Positions 1-7,496 are shown, counted from the first letter of the stretch. The stretch is DNA of 19,760 nt from Hippea sp. (GCA_015486705.1 WFRG01000033.1:1-19760); one strand, 5' to 3'. Numbers and translations: made by a program. Notes: generated from the letters alone by a model not told the origin.

Positions 1-1837
1 AAATAGCATTGGTTTTTATAATTAAGTGATACCTAAATTTATTCCTTAACTTAAAAATTGGACACTTTGAAGGCCCCACAACAGTAAATTCATCCTTTAA
101 AACTTCATACACGTTTTCAATCAACTTTAGAGACTTTTTTGGGTTGGTCGAGGAAGAAACAATTCTAATAAGTCTACAAAACGGGGGATAATTGAACATT
201 TTTCTCGACACTATCTCCTCTTCATAAAAAGCGCAATAATCATGACTGACAATAAACTCAGACAGATGGGTGTCTGGTGTTAGCGATTGCACAATAACAT
301 AACCCCTCGATTTTCTTCCGCTGCGACCCGCCGTCTGTATAATCAATGATAGTCCCTTTTCAAAAGCTCTAAAATCTGGAATTGAAAATAGAGACTCAAA
401 ATCAGCTATAACAACAAGTCCTATTTTTGAAACATCATGTCCTTTAGACAGCATTTGCGTGCCAACCAAAATATCTACTTTACCGTTATGCAAATCGTTT
501 ATAATACTCTCAAAAGCCCCTTTCTTTAAGGTCACATCCCTATCGAATCGCTGAATTTTAAACCCTTTAAAAATCTTTCCCAACTCTTCCTCAAATTTTT
601 GTGAACCAACACCTTTATCCTTAAGCTCAAAAGAACCACACTTAGGGCACACCCTTGGAATCTCAAACACAGAATCACACCAATGACACTTTAAAGAGCT
701 ACTCTCCTTATGGTATACCAGCGAAACAGAACAATTTGGGCATTTAAACACATAGCCACATTTCTTACAAACCAAGTACCTTGAATAACCTCTCCTGTTG
801 ACCAACACGGCAACAGTCTCTGATTTATCAAGTGAACTTCTTATAGCTTCAATAGTCTCTTTAGATAAAAGTTCACCAGGCTCAACTCTTACAAATTTAA
901 TCGTTGGGAGTTCAACACTACCCACACGCTTTGTTAGCTTTATCATTTTAAACTTGCCTTCTTTGGCTTTATAGAGCGACTCAATGGTTGGAGTAGCAGA
1001 ACTTAAAATAACGGGTATACTTTTTTTCTTAGCCCTGTATATTGCTATATCCTTCGCGTTATAGGCTGGTTGATTATCCTGCTTATAAGACTCATCGTTC
1101 TCTTCATCTATAACAATTACGCCAACATTTTTAAAATCACTAAACACGGCTGATCTTGTTCCAATCAAAATAGAGGTCTCACCGCGTTTAAACTTAAGCC
1201 AATTTTCGAACTTCTCTTTCTTTGTTAGCCTAGAATGTATAATCGATATAGCTTCTTTAGAAAATCTATCTGAAAAAATATTTATATACTGGGGCGTTAA
1301 GGCAATTTCCGGAACCAATACAACAGCCTTTTTGCCAAATCTCACAACCTCTTCGATTAACCTTAAATAAACCTCTGTTTTTCCGCTTCCTGTGACTCCA
1401 AATAACAAATAAACGCCAAATTTAGACAAATCTACATCATCAACCGCATTTTTTTGTTCTTTTGTAAGTTCAAGGAACGGTTTGGAATAAATTCTAACAT
1501 TAGGCTTAACCTGTGAAAAATCTATCCTATCCTTGATTTCAAATACCTTTTTTGGTAGTGCACCCTTTAAAAACAAACCGATTTTCGCCATATAATAAAA
1601 AGAGAAAAACCTTAAGCACTCCATAAGTTCATCGCTTATCAATGAATCTTCATCCAAAACCTTTAAAATTGGCTTTGTTGTATAAGTAGGCTTTTCAGTT
1701 TTAGACCAAACAACACCGACTTTTTCAATGCCTTTAAAATCAACCAAAACACGACAGCCAGTTTTTATCTCTACTTCTGAATGATATACAAACCCATCAG
1801 CTATAGCTAAAGGAAACAGAACTTTATAATAGAACAT
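1..1837 (-). CDS. priA: Primosomal protein N' (PriA helicase), C-terminus cut by window edge
   Basis: PriA is a 3'-5' superfamily 2 DNA helicase that recognises stalled forks and reloads the replisome. I translated the minus strand from ATG at 1837; about 612 residues lie in the window and the frame is still open at base 1. Visible: N-terminal 3'-end-binding region (about 1-110), Walker A GVTGSGKTE (147-155), LVPEIALTPQ (174-183), GTRSA (226-230), motif II DEEND (244-248), SSATPT (279-284), an eight-cysteine zinc region (CKKC 357-360, CPNC 366-369, CHWC 384-387, CPKC 397-400), DILVGTQMLSKGHD (455-468) and QTAGRSGR (501-508). Motif II is odd: PriA normally reads DEEH, here DEEN (codon AAC). 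The start lies 7 nt after the ttuA stop with a weak TGATGAG upstream, so it is probably the last gene of a ttuB-ttuA-priA unit. Family identity is secure; only the C-terminal end is missing. Confidence 0.96.
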   Translation of the reverse strand, partial: MFYYKVLFPLAIADGFVYHSEVEIKTGCRVLVDFKGIEKVGVVWSKTEKPTYTTKPILKVLDEDSLISDELMECLRFFSFYYMAKIGLFLKGALPKKVFEIKDRIDFSQVKPNVRIYSKPFLELTKEQKNAVDDVDLSKFGVYLLFGVTGSGKTEVYLRLIEEVVRFGKKAVVLVPEIALTPQYINIFSDRFSKEAISIIHSRLTKKEKFENWLKFKRGETSILIGTRSAVFSDFKNVGVIVIDEENDESYKQDNQPAYNAKDIAIYRAKKKSIPVILSSATPTIESLYKAKEGKFKMIKLTKRVGSVELPTIKFVRVEPGELLSKETIEAIRSSLDKSETVAVLVNRRGYSRYLVCKKCGYVFKCPNCSVSLVYHKESSSLKCHWCDSVFEIPRVCPKCGSFELKDKGVGSQKFEEELGKIFKGFKIQRFDRDVTLKKGAFESIINDLHNGKVDILVGTQMLSKGHDVSKIGLVVIADFESLFSIPDFRAFEKGLSLIIQTAGRSGRKSRGYVIVQSLTPDTHLSEFIVSHDYCAFYEEEIVSRKMFNYPPFCRLIRIVSSSTNPKKSLKLIENVYEVLKDEFTVVGPSKCPIFKLRNKFRYHLIIKTNAI

Positions 1838-1844
1838 TAGCTCA

Positions 1845-2729
1845 TCAACGATAGCCTTTTAGCCTGCAAACGCTACAAATGTCAGAAAATGTTGGATAGC
1901 CACATATCTTGCATCTATTCTTATTATTATTCTCAGCATTCGCCATAATAGGTCGTAATTTTTTTAAGTATCCCTGATAAAAGTCTATTTTTGTTCCAGG
2001 TGAAGAAAACTCTATTTGATTTAGATGTTTCTTATAAACGGTAAGAGTTGCACCTTTACTAAAAGGACACTCAATATCAACAAAATCCAACTTTTTAAAA
2101 AAAGCGTAAACGAACGTTTCAAATTCAGTAACTCTGCATAAAGGTTTCACTTTTTTAAGCAACCCGTCTTCACTTGGCAAAGCTGGGCTCTGGTTTTTTA
2201 AATACTCTATTTTCCAATGCAAAACATTAGAAAATAGCCTGCTAACCTCATCATCTAAGTTATGCCCAGTAGCAAGCACACTGTATCCCTCTTTCAAGCC
2301 CACCATGTTGAAATAATACCTTTTTATTTGACCACACAGAGAGCACACTGGACGCCTTGTTTTCTTCTTCACTTCAGGTATAGAAATCCCCTCATCAACT
2401 AAATTTACCGTTATTAATTTAGTGCCTTTGCTTTGTGCAAATTTCTTAACTTTGGCCTCTGCAGTTTCACTAAAGCCGTCTATACCAAGATTTATGAACA
2501 GCCCATCTACATCATACCCTAAGTCCAAAAGCACATTCCACAGAGTTAAACTATCCTTACCACCACTGACAGCAACTAATATCTTATCATCTTTTTCAAA
2601 CATCTCGTATGTTTTTATAGCTTTTACAACTTGATTCTCGAAAAAATGTAAAAAACAGTCTCTACAAAAAGCTGCATTATGACTTTTAAGCTCAACCTCT
2701 GCCTCTTTTTTACACCTTATGCATTTCAT
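1845..2729 (-). CDS. ttuA: TtuA-type tRNA 2-thiolation ATPase (tRNA-5-methyluridine 54 2-sulfurtransferase)
   Basis: Likely activates U54/T54 of tRNA by adenylation and inserts sulfur to give 2-thioribothymidine, a thermostabilising modification. Seen in the 294 residues: N-terminal zinc finger (C3, C6, C22, C25), PP-loop SGGKDS (55-60), CSLC (129-132) and a distant C221, the three-cysteine set that holds the [4Fe-4S] cluster in TtuA, then GHNLDDE (155-161), and a C-terminal zinc finger (C273, C276, C285, C288). Two flanking zinc fingers plus CxxC and a third Cys separate TtuA/Ncs6 from TtcA and TilS. The ATG overlaps the stop of the upstream sulfur-carrier gene as ATGA, implying translational coupling and supporting a TtuA-TtuB pair. 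Close alternative: another member of the TtcA/Ncs6 group acting on a different tRNA position. Family call is strong; exact substrate is inferred. Confidence 0.9.
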   Translation of the reverse strand: MKCIRCKKEAEVELKSHNAAFCRDCFLHFFENQVVKAIKTYEMFEKDDKILVAVSGGKDSLTLWNVLLDLGYDVDGLFINLGIDGFSETAEAKVKKFAQSKGTKLITVNLVDEGISIPEVKKKTRRPVCSLCGQIKRYYFNMVGLKEGYSVLATGHNLDDEVSRLFSNVLHWKIEYLKNQSPALPSEDGLLKKVKPLCRVTEFETFVYAFFKKLDFVDIECPFSKGATLTVYKKHLNQIEFSSPGTKIDFYQGYLKKLRPIMANAENNNKNRCKICGYPTFSDICSVCRLKGYR

Positions 2730-2920
2730 CCCTTGGAATACACCGTCCTAATTTCTATTTCTTGTTCATCCCTTATTACAATGTCCCTTGTTAGCAGTCT
2801 ATCATTCCTAATAACTAACACTTCAGACGGCAAAAATCCCAATTTTTTCAAGATTTTACCGACACTTATTGGAGTTTCAAATTGATAAAAGTTGTTCTTA
2901 TCTACAACCACCTTAACCAC
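2726..2920 (-). CDS. ttuB: TtuB/ThiS-like beta-grasp sulfur carrier with atypical -Lys-Gly tail
   Basis: A 64-residue protein in the size range of ThiS/MoaD/TtuB ubiquitin-fold sulfur carriers. The pattern fits: short beta strands at the N-terminus, the ISVGKILKKLG helix (18-28), LVIRNDRLLTRD (35-46) and DEQEIEIRTV near the C-terminus. Such carriers are adenylated and thiocarboxylated on a terminal Gly-Gly. Here the tail is Tyr-Ser-Lys-Gly (AAG GGA TGA), so only the final glycine is kept. The start is GTG at 2920: an in-frame TAG lies just two codons upstream and no later start exists. No Shine-Dalgarno is visible. It overlaps ttuA by 4 nt, which makes it the likely sulfur donor for TtuA. Assignment to TtuB rather than ThiS or MoaD rests on this linkage. 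Loss of one glycine leaves its activity open. Confidence 0.72.
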   Translation of the reverse strand: MVKVVVDKNNFYQFETPISVGKILKKLGFLPSEVLVIRNDRLLTRDIVIRDEQEIEIRTVYSKG

Positions 2921-2927
2921 AAGTTCT

Positions 2928-2955
2928 ATTTTTCAAAAACAATTACACAAGTCAA
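2928..2955 (-). promoter_or_regulatory. Candidate sigma-70-type promoter for ttuB-ttuA-priA
   Basis: On the minus strand a TTGACT -35 box (2955-2950), a 16-bp spacer and AAAAAT (2933-2928, 4 of 6 consensus bases) stand directly before ttuB. Seven bases separate the -10 from the GTG start, so initiation at or next to the start codon is expected. The -10 is weak, so this is a tentative call. Confidence 0.35.
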
Positions 2956-2963
2956 ATAAAAAA

Positions 2964-2992
2964 TTGAATTTTCACCGCCTATATGATAGAGT
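2964..2992 (+). promoter_or_regulatory. Candidate sigma-70-type promoter for nfeD-slipin
   Basis: TTGAAT (2964-2969), a 17-bp spacer and TAGAGT (2987-2992, 4 of 6) lie in the divergent intergenic region. The first ATG downstream at suitable distance is 3001, eight bases after the -10. This favours the 3001 start over 2983, which would lie inside the promoter. Tentative. Confidence 0.3.
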
Positions 2993-3000
2993 TATATTGT

Positions 3001-3444
3001 ATGTGTGCATTTATAGAGTTTTTAATTATTTTCTCGATTATTCTAACAATGATAGAAATAATTATAAGCTCCGGTGGCGTATTAGCTTTCAGTGGCATTA
3101 TCGTATTTCTCACAGCCATGATACTTATATTCATTTGGCACGTACCAGTGCCCACAATATTCCTCAACGTAACCATACCAACGTTTGTTGTTTTATTCAT
3201 TTTAAGTATTGTAATAATAATATTGGCCTGGAAAGCCCACAAGAAAAAACCAATTATTGGTGAGAAAACTCTAATAGGCAAAAAGGCAAAATGTATAAAA
3301 ACAATAGATAAAGATAGTCCGGGTATAGTAGAAATCTATGGAGAAATGTGGACAGCAGTGTCCGATGAAAGAATAGAAAAAGGTGAAACGGTGGTCATAA
3401 TCAATCAAGAATCATTAAAACTAAAAGTGAAGAAAGGGGTGTAG
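3001..3444 (+). CDS. nfeD: NfeD-family short membrane protein (slipin partner)
   Basis: Short (class b) NfeD proteins are inner-membrane proteins with a C-terminal OB fold facing the cytoplasm; they are encoded beside slipin/flotillin genes and act in membrane quality control or microdomain organisation. The 147 residues show hydrophobic segments at about 3-20, 25-47 and 58-77, with an [11 protein letters not shown] turn typical of the first hairpin. A basic KAHKKKP linker follows, then a beta-rich domain with [20 protein letters not shown] and KGETVVII, which is the NfeD OB signature. The ClpP-like protease domain of long NfeDs is absent. The start is uncertain: an in-frame ATG at 2983 would add six residues, but neither start has a Shine-Dalgarno. 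The stop is one base from the next ATG, so the two genes form an operon. Confidence 0.85.
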   Translation: MCAFIEFLIIFSIILTMIEIIISSGGVLAFSGIIVFLTAMILIFIWHVPVPTIFLNVTIPTFVVLFILSIVIIILAWKAHKKKPIIGEKTLIGKKAKCIKTIDKDSPGIVEIYGEMWTAVSDERIEKGETVVIINQESLKLKVKKGV

Positions 3445-3445
3445 C

Positions 3446-4189
3446 ATGTTCATGTTTATAATTTTCGTTATCCTTATTGTCATTCTACTAATATCAGTCA
3501 GAGTTGTTAAAGAGTATGAAAGAGCTGTGATATTTAGAATTGGTAGAGTTGTTGGAGCAAAAGGGCCTGGAATTTTCTTTTTATGGCCAGTCATCGACAG
3601 CATGATAAAGGTTAATTTGAGACTAATAACGGTGGAAATCCAACCTCAAGACGTTATAACAAAGGATAACGTGACAATAAAAATTAGTGCCGTTGTATAC
3701 TTTAAAGTTGTTGACCCGGTTAAAAGCGTTATACAAGTAAATAATTATTACTATGCCATAGAACAATTGGCGCAAACCACCCTAAGGAGTATATGTGGCC
3801 AAGCCGAACTCGATAAATTATTATCAGAAAGGGAAAAGATAAATACTGAAATTCAGGAAATTTTAGACAAGCACTCCGATAGTTGGGGAGTAAAAGTTAC
3901 ACTTGTTGAGCTAAAGCAGATAGATTTGCCGCAAGATATGCAACGTGCAATGGCTCGCCAAGCAGAGGCAGAAAGAGACAGGAGAGCTAAGGTTATATCG
4001 GCAGAAGGCGAATATCAAGCTGCACAAAAGCTCAAAGAAGCGGCAGAGATAATCTCACAATATCCACAAGCAATCCAGCTTAGATACTTGCAAACACTAA
4101 ATGAAATAGCATCGAAAAATAACACAACAACTATTTTACCTATACCTTTAGAAATTTTAAGGAGCATAGGAAACAAAGAAAACAATTAA
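3446..4189 (+). CDS. Slipin/stomatin-family SPFH-domain membrane protein
   Basis: A 247-residue SPFH (band 7/prohibitin) protein. Residues 1-18 form an N-terminal membrane anchor. [15 protein letters not shown] and [12 protein letters not shown] open the SPFH domain (about 20-185), which continues with [19 protein letters not shown] and a typical [13 protein letters not shown] helix. A charged heptad region, [14 protein letters not shown] with following [16 protein letters not shown] (about 170-205), is the oligomerisation coiled coil, and the end LPIPLEIL is the usual hydrophobic tail. Slipins form ring-like membrane scaffolds and work with NfeD partners such as the gene immediately upstream. 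The AAAGGGG ahead of the ATG is a good ribosome binding site overlapping the end of nfeD. The specific client process cannot be read from sequence. Confidence 0.93.
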   Translation: MFMFIIFVILIVILLISVRVVKEYERAVIFRIGRVVGAKGPGIFFLWPVIDSMIKVNLRLITVEIQPQDVITKDNVTIKISAVVYFKVVDPVKSVIQVNNYYYAIEQLAQTTLRSICGQAELDKLLSEREKINTEIQEILDKHSDSWGVKVTLVELKQIDLPQDMQRAMARQAEAERDRRAKVISAEGEYQAAQKLKEAAEIISQYPQAIQLRYLQTLNEIASKNNTTTILPIPLEILRSIGNKENN

Positions 4190-4214
4190 CTAAACTTTTG
4201 AAACTTTTTATAAT
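4186..4214 (+). promoter_or_regulatory. Candidate promoter for the tRNA nucleotidyltransferase gene
   Basis: A perfect TATAAT lies at 4209-4214 and TTAACT (4 of 6) at 4186-4191, with a 17-bp spacer; the -35 overlaps the slipin stop codon. The -10 ends six bases before the ATG at 4221, and no Shine-Dalgarno lies between, which would make the transcript leaderless. Confidence 0.45.
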
Positions 4215-4220
4215 TATACC

Positions 4221-5615
4221 ATGGACATTATTAAAAGAGATCCGTATTTAGAGCAAATTATAAAGATATCAAAAAAATGTGGCGTTAAAGTCTACCTTGT
4301 AGGTGGAGCTGTAAGGGATGCCCTTCTAAACAAACAAACAAATGACTATGACTTCGTAGTTTTTGGAAATTTGGAAAAATTTGCCCATGCAATAGGCTCA
4401 GAACTAATATGCAAAACAGTAAGATACTCAAAAGGAATAGCAACACACAGAATTTTTTGCAGCCTCAAAACCATAGATATCTCTGAACCAAGAGGCTCGA
4501 ACTTAGAAGAAGATTTATTAAATAGGGATTTCACAATAAATTCCATAGCATACGATTTAGAAAAGGACAGATTAATTGACCCTTTGGGAGGCACCAACGA
4601 CATTGAAAAAAAGATTATTAAAGCAAACACAGAAAACTCAATAAATGATGACCCTTTAAGAATCTTAAGAGGGTTTAGATTAGCTGCTCTATTTCGTTTT
4701 GATATTGAACCAAAAACCTTAAAACTATTCTCAGATAAAATATCACTCATAAAAAGGGTATCAAAGGAACGCATAACAGAGGAATTAAAACTATTCTTCA
4801 ATTTTAATGAAACATTTGTGTATTTATTACTTATGGACAAAGTCGGCCTCATTGATGCCCTTTTTGACGATTTATCACTAACGAATGGATGCCTGCAAAG
4901 TTTTAAACACTTATACGACGTAAAAACCCATTCTTTAAGCGTCTACAATTATATAGAATGGGCTATAGAAAGAATACAAAAAATCTTGGGAAAAACGTAT
5001 AAAAAATACTTAGGACACTTCGCATCAGAAAGAGACACACTAATGCCAGCACTTAAGCTCGCAGCTTTATTTCACGATTCTGGCAAACCACATACAAAAA
5101 TAGTCGTGGATGGCGTTGCAAAATTTCCAAAACACGAGTTAAAAAGCTCTGAAATATTCGAAAAGTATGCAAATATGTATCCTTTTGGAAAGAAAATATC
5201 AAAATTAACCAAATTTTTTATAGAAAATCACATAAAACCATCAAACCTATACAAAATTTGGAGTATGGGCGAGTTAGACGACATAACAAAGATTGAGTTT
5301 TTCATGCAATACGGTGAACATGGCACAGATCTGTTGCTTTTTGCCTTAGCAGACACATTAGCCAAAGGAAAAATTAGTGCTCTAAAAAAAGAGGTGTATT
5401 CAACATTTTTAAAAGAAATGGTGCAATTTTACTATTCAATAGAACAAAAATTGAAGGGCAAAACACTAATAGATGGACACGATATAATAAGCAAATACCC
5501 AAACATAGATAAACGCAAGATAAAGGAAATTTTGAACCAGATAAAGAAACTACAACTCATAGGCGTTTTAAAAACAAAAGAAGATGCCCTAAGAATAACC
5601 TCTCGTTTGATATAA
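4221..5615 (+). CDS. cca: tRNA nucleotidyltransferase / poly(A) polymerase family protein with HD domain
   Basis: A class II nucleotidyltransferase, most likely the CCA-adding enzyme that completes tRNA 3' ends. The catalytic head shows LVGGAVRD (26-33), the metal-binding DYD (42-44), RDFTINSIAYD (102-112), PLRILRGFRLAA (145-156) and the SKERITEELK brace (181-190). A C-terminal HD phosphohydrolase-like domain follows: H237, H285-D286 (in FHDSGK), H305 and H337 are plausible metal ligands. Length (464 residues) fits HD-containing Cca proteins. Some bacteria split CC-addition and A-addition between two paralogues or have a related poly(A) polymerase, and sequence inspection alone does not separate these. 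The ATG has no Shine-Dalgarno but sits just after a TATAAT. It is transcribed separately from the flagellar genes, which have their own sigma-54-type promoter 3 nt beyond its stop. Confidence 0.9.
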   Translation: MDIIKRDPYLEQIIKISKKCGVKVYLVGGAVRDALLNKQTNDYDFVVFGNLEKFAHAIGSELICKTVRYSKGIATHRIFCSLKTIDISEPRGSNLEEDLLNRDFTINSIAYDLEKDRLIDPLGGTNDIEKKIIKANTENSINDDPLRILRGFRLAALFRFDIEPKTLKLFSDKISLIKRVSKERITEELKLFFNFNETFVYLLLMDKVGLIDALFDDLSLTNGCLQSFKHLYDVKTHSLSVYNYIEWAIERIQKILGKTYKKYLGHFASERDTLMPALKLAALFHDSGKPHTKIVVDGVAKFPKHELKSSEIFEKYANMYPFGKKISKLTKFFIENHIKPSNLYKIWSMGELDDITKIEFFMQYGEHGTDLLLFALADTLAKGKISALKKEVYSTFLKEMVQFYYSIEQKLKGKTLIDGHDIISKYPNIDKRKIKEILNQIKKLQLIGVLKTKEDALRITSRLI

Positions 5616-5617
5616 AT

Positions 5618-5634
5618 CTGGAATATCTTTTGCT
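5618..5634 (+). promoter_or_regulatory. Sigma-54 (RpoN) promoter for flgH-flgI-flgJ
   Basis: CTGG at 5618-5621 and TTGCT at 5630-5634 give the invariant GG (5620-5621) and GC (5632-5633) separated by exactly 10 bases, the -24/-12 geometry of RpoN promoters. The expected transcript start near 5645 leaves about 25 bases of leader containing GGAGGG before the flgH ATG. RpoN control of rod/ring genes is the rule in Campylobacterota and many other polar flagellates. The -24 box lacks the usual GCAC (it reads GGAAT). Confidence 0.7.
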
Positions 5635-5669
5635 ATACAAAGACTGAGAGTAAAAATGGAGGGAAAGTA

Positions 5670-6377
5670 ATGAAAAGGATTGCTCCATTTGCTTTGGTAG
5701 CTTTAATTTTAGCTGGATGCACAACAACAAACATTGCAAAAAAATATTCTGAAATGCCCGAATATGTAAAAGAACAACCTTCAGTTGTAGAGCAACCTAC
5801 TCATTACGAAGGTTCTCTGTGGACTCAAACATCAGAAAACCTATTTTCAGACGAAAAAGCAAGACAGGTAGGAGATATTGTTACAATAGTTGTACAGGAA
5901 CAAGCAACAAGTCAGTATTCGTCTTCTCTCAAAACACAGGCAAGTTCGAGTATGTCAGCTGGTCTTAGCACCTTATTAGGATTCCAAAACAGGATTCTAA
6001 ATAGGTTTAAAACATTGGGAGGGAAAGATGCGAGTAAAAACGGCATTTTAGATACAACTTCAAGCAATCAATATCAAGGTAGTGGACAAAACCAAGTCAA
6101 CAATAAACTTATAGCAACAATAACTGCAAGGGTTGTTAAGGTTCTACCAAATCATAAATTGTTTATTAGAGGGGAAAAACAAGTATTTACAAACGGAGAA
6201 GAAAACACACTGATAATCACAGGCATTATAGACGCTAACCAGATATCAAACGATGACACGATAGATTCATCATACATAGCAGATGCAAAGATTTTCTTTA
6301 ATGGCAAAGGCATCGTAAGTTCAACCAGAAACGAGGGATGGCTTGTAAAATTATGGAATCTAATCAAGCCATTCTAA
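5670..6377 (+). CDS. flgH: Flagellar L-ring lipoprotein FlgH
   Basis: FlgH forms the outer-membrane L-ring around the flagellar rod. The 235-residue product has a lipoprotein signal with lipobox LAGC and acylated Cys17. It also has the FlgH core SLWTQTSENLFSDEKARQVGDIVTIVV (about 49-75), an internal low-complexity Ser/Gln/Asn stretch, IRGEKQVFTNGEENTLIITGIID (about 168-190) and the C-terminus YIADAKIFFNGKGIVSSTRNEGWLVKLWNLIKPF, which closely follows the family tail ending in W-x-x-x-x-PF. Length matches the family. A strong GGAGGG ribosome binding site precedes the ATG, just downstream of the RpoN promoter. Its stop overlaps the ribosome binding site of flgI, so flgH and flgI are cotranscribed and probably coupled. 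Confidence 0.97.
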   Translation: MKRIAPFALVALILAGCTTTNIAKKYSEMPEYVKEQPSVVEQPTHYEGSLWTQTSENLFSDEKARQVGDIVTIVVQEQATSQYSSSLKTQASSSMSAGLSTLLGFQNRILNRFKTLGGKDASKNGILDTTSSNQYQGSGQNQVNNKLIATITARVVKVLPNHKLFIRGEKQVFTNGEENTLIITGIIDANQISNDDTIDSSYIADAKIFFNGKGIVSSTRNEGWLVKLWNLIKPF

Positions 6378-6391
6378 GGAGGATTATGGGT

Positions 6392-7495
6392 ATGAAAAGA
6401 GTTTTATCAATCATAATTGCGCTCTTAATAGCAACAAACAGCTATGCATTTCAAGTAAAAATAAGAGATTTAACTAACGTTGTTGGTGTAAGATACAACC
6501 AACTTGTGGGATATGGCCTTGTGGTTGGCCTTGCTGGAACTGGTGATGGAACAAGTGCATACTTTACAATTCATTCCATAGTCAACGCTTTAAAACGCTT
6601 TGGAGTAACGCTATCTCAATCTGATATTCAGAGTTTGCAGGTCAAAAACATTGCTGCTGTTATGGTAACAGCCAGCCTACCACCTTTTGCAAAACAGGGA
6701 GATAAAATAGACGTCACCGCATCATCTATTGGGGATGCAAAAAGTTTACAAGGTGGAACATTGATTATGACGCCGTTATACGGACCTGACGGTAAAGTAT
6801 ATGCTGTTGCCCAAGGTCCTATATCAATTGGTGGATTTAACGCTGGAGCTGGGGGGGCAAAGGTTAGAAAAAACCATCCTACAGTAGGAAGAATCCCAAA
6901 CGGTGCTATCGTAGAAAATCAAGTCAATGTTGACATAAACTCTAAAAGTAGTTTTGTTTTGGCGCTGAAGCAACCAAACTTTACAATGGCAACACGTATA
7001 GCGGATACAATAAACAAATTTTACAGAAGGCAGATGGCTTTTCCTTCAGATGGTGGTAGTGTAAAAGTAGTAGTCCCACCACTATATAAAGGCGATGTTG
7101 TTGAGCTTATATCACAAATAAATCAACTATCCGTAAACCAAATATCTATTCCAAAGGTGGTTTTAGACGAAAGAACAGGAACAGTAGTTGTAGGTGGTGA
7201 CGTAACAATCGAACCGGTTAGCATATCGCATGGAAATTTAACCATTACAATTACAAGTACAAAAACCGTATCCCAACCTAATCCTTTAGCCAGCGGAAAA
7301 ACAAAGACAGTTACAAACAACAAAGTGTCGGTTGAAGAGGGTAAAGGCAAATTTTTAACGTTTCCAAAGGGAGCAACCGTATCTCAGCTCGTTCAGGCAT
7401 TAAATAAAGCCGGTGCAACTCCAAGGGATATGATGGCAATATTTCAGGCACTAAAAGCATCAGGCTCGCTAAATGCAGAACTGGAGATGATGTAA
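6392..7495 (+). CDS. flgI: Flagellar P-ring protein FlgI
   Basis: FlgI assembles the periplasmic P-ring in the peptidoglycan layer. I chose ATG 6392: the AAGGAGG at 6376-6382 lies 9 bases upstream, and the protein then starts with a clean Sec signal peptide (MKRVLSIIIALLIA..., cleavage after SYA at residue 19). ATG 6386 is in frame but only 3 bases from the ribosome binding site. Mature features: VKIRDLTNVVGVRYNQLVGYGLVVGLAGTGD at the N-terminus, QGGTLIMTPLYG, PISIGGF with a Gly-rich AGAGGA, VVVPP, VVLDERTGTVVVGGDV, VSVEEG and the terminal ALKASGSLNAELEMM, all matching the family in order. The 367-residue length is standard. The AGAGGA motif is encoded by an unusual run of seven G residues. 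flgJ starts one base after the stop. Confidence 0.97.
   Translation: MKRVLSIIIALLIATNSYAFQVKIRDLTNVVGVRYNQLVGYGLVVGLAGTGDGTSAYFTIHSIVNALKRFGVTLSQSDIQSLQVKNIAAVMVTASLPPFAKQGDKIDVTASSIGDAKSLQGGTLIMTPLYGPDGKVYAVAQGPISIGGFNAGAGGAKVRKNHPTVGRIPNGAIVENQVNVDINSKSSFVLALKQPNFTMATRIADTINKFYRRQMAFPSDGGSVKVVVPPLYKGDVVELISQINQLSVNQISIPKVVLDERTGTVVVGGDVTIEPVSISHGNLTITITSTKTVSQPNPLASGKTKTVTNNKVSVEEGKGKFLTFPKGATVSQLVQALNKAGATPRDMMAIFQALKASGSLNAELEMM
6851..6857 (+). repeat. G7 homopolymer inside flgI
   Basis: Seven consecutive G bases stand out in this AT-rich sequence; they encode part of the Ala-Gly-Gly stretch of FlgI. Slippage by one base would truncate FlgI. The reading frame is intact here. Confidence 0.9.
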
Positions 7496-7496
7496 G

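Noticed and set aside
2892..3263. Plus-strand frame of 123 codons overlapping the start of nfeD
   Set aside because: The nfeD frame has membrane segments and an OB domain; this one gives a basic, low-complexity product typical of a frame shadow.
4198..4214. TTGAAA next to TATAAT before cca as a promoter pair
   Set aside because: Only 5 bases separate them, so they cannot be a -35/-10 pair; TTAACT at 4186 has the correct 17-bp spacing.
4346..4852. Open frame of 168 codons antisense to the tRNA nucleotidyltransferase gene
   Set aside because: It mirrors a strongly conserved coding region (catalytic head) and has no recognisable domain; long antisense frames are expected in this AT-rich codon usage.
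5652..5669. CsrA-binding site at the ATGGAGG shared by flgH and flgM leaders
   Set aside because: The shared element is explained by a strong Shine-Dalgarno; no hairpin loop with GGA or second GGA site could be shown.
6338..6391. Earlier start for flgI inside flgH
   Set aside because: It would put a polar stretch before the signal peptide; the AAGGAGG at 6376-6382 is correctly spaced for ATG 6392.
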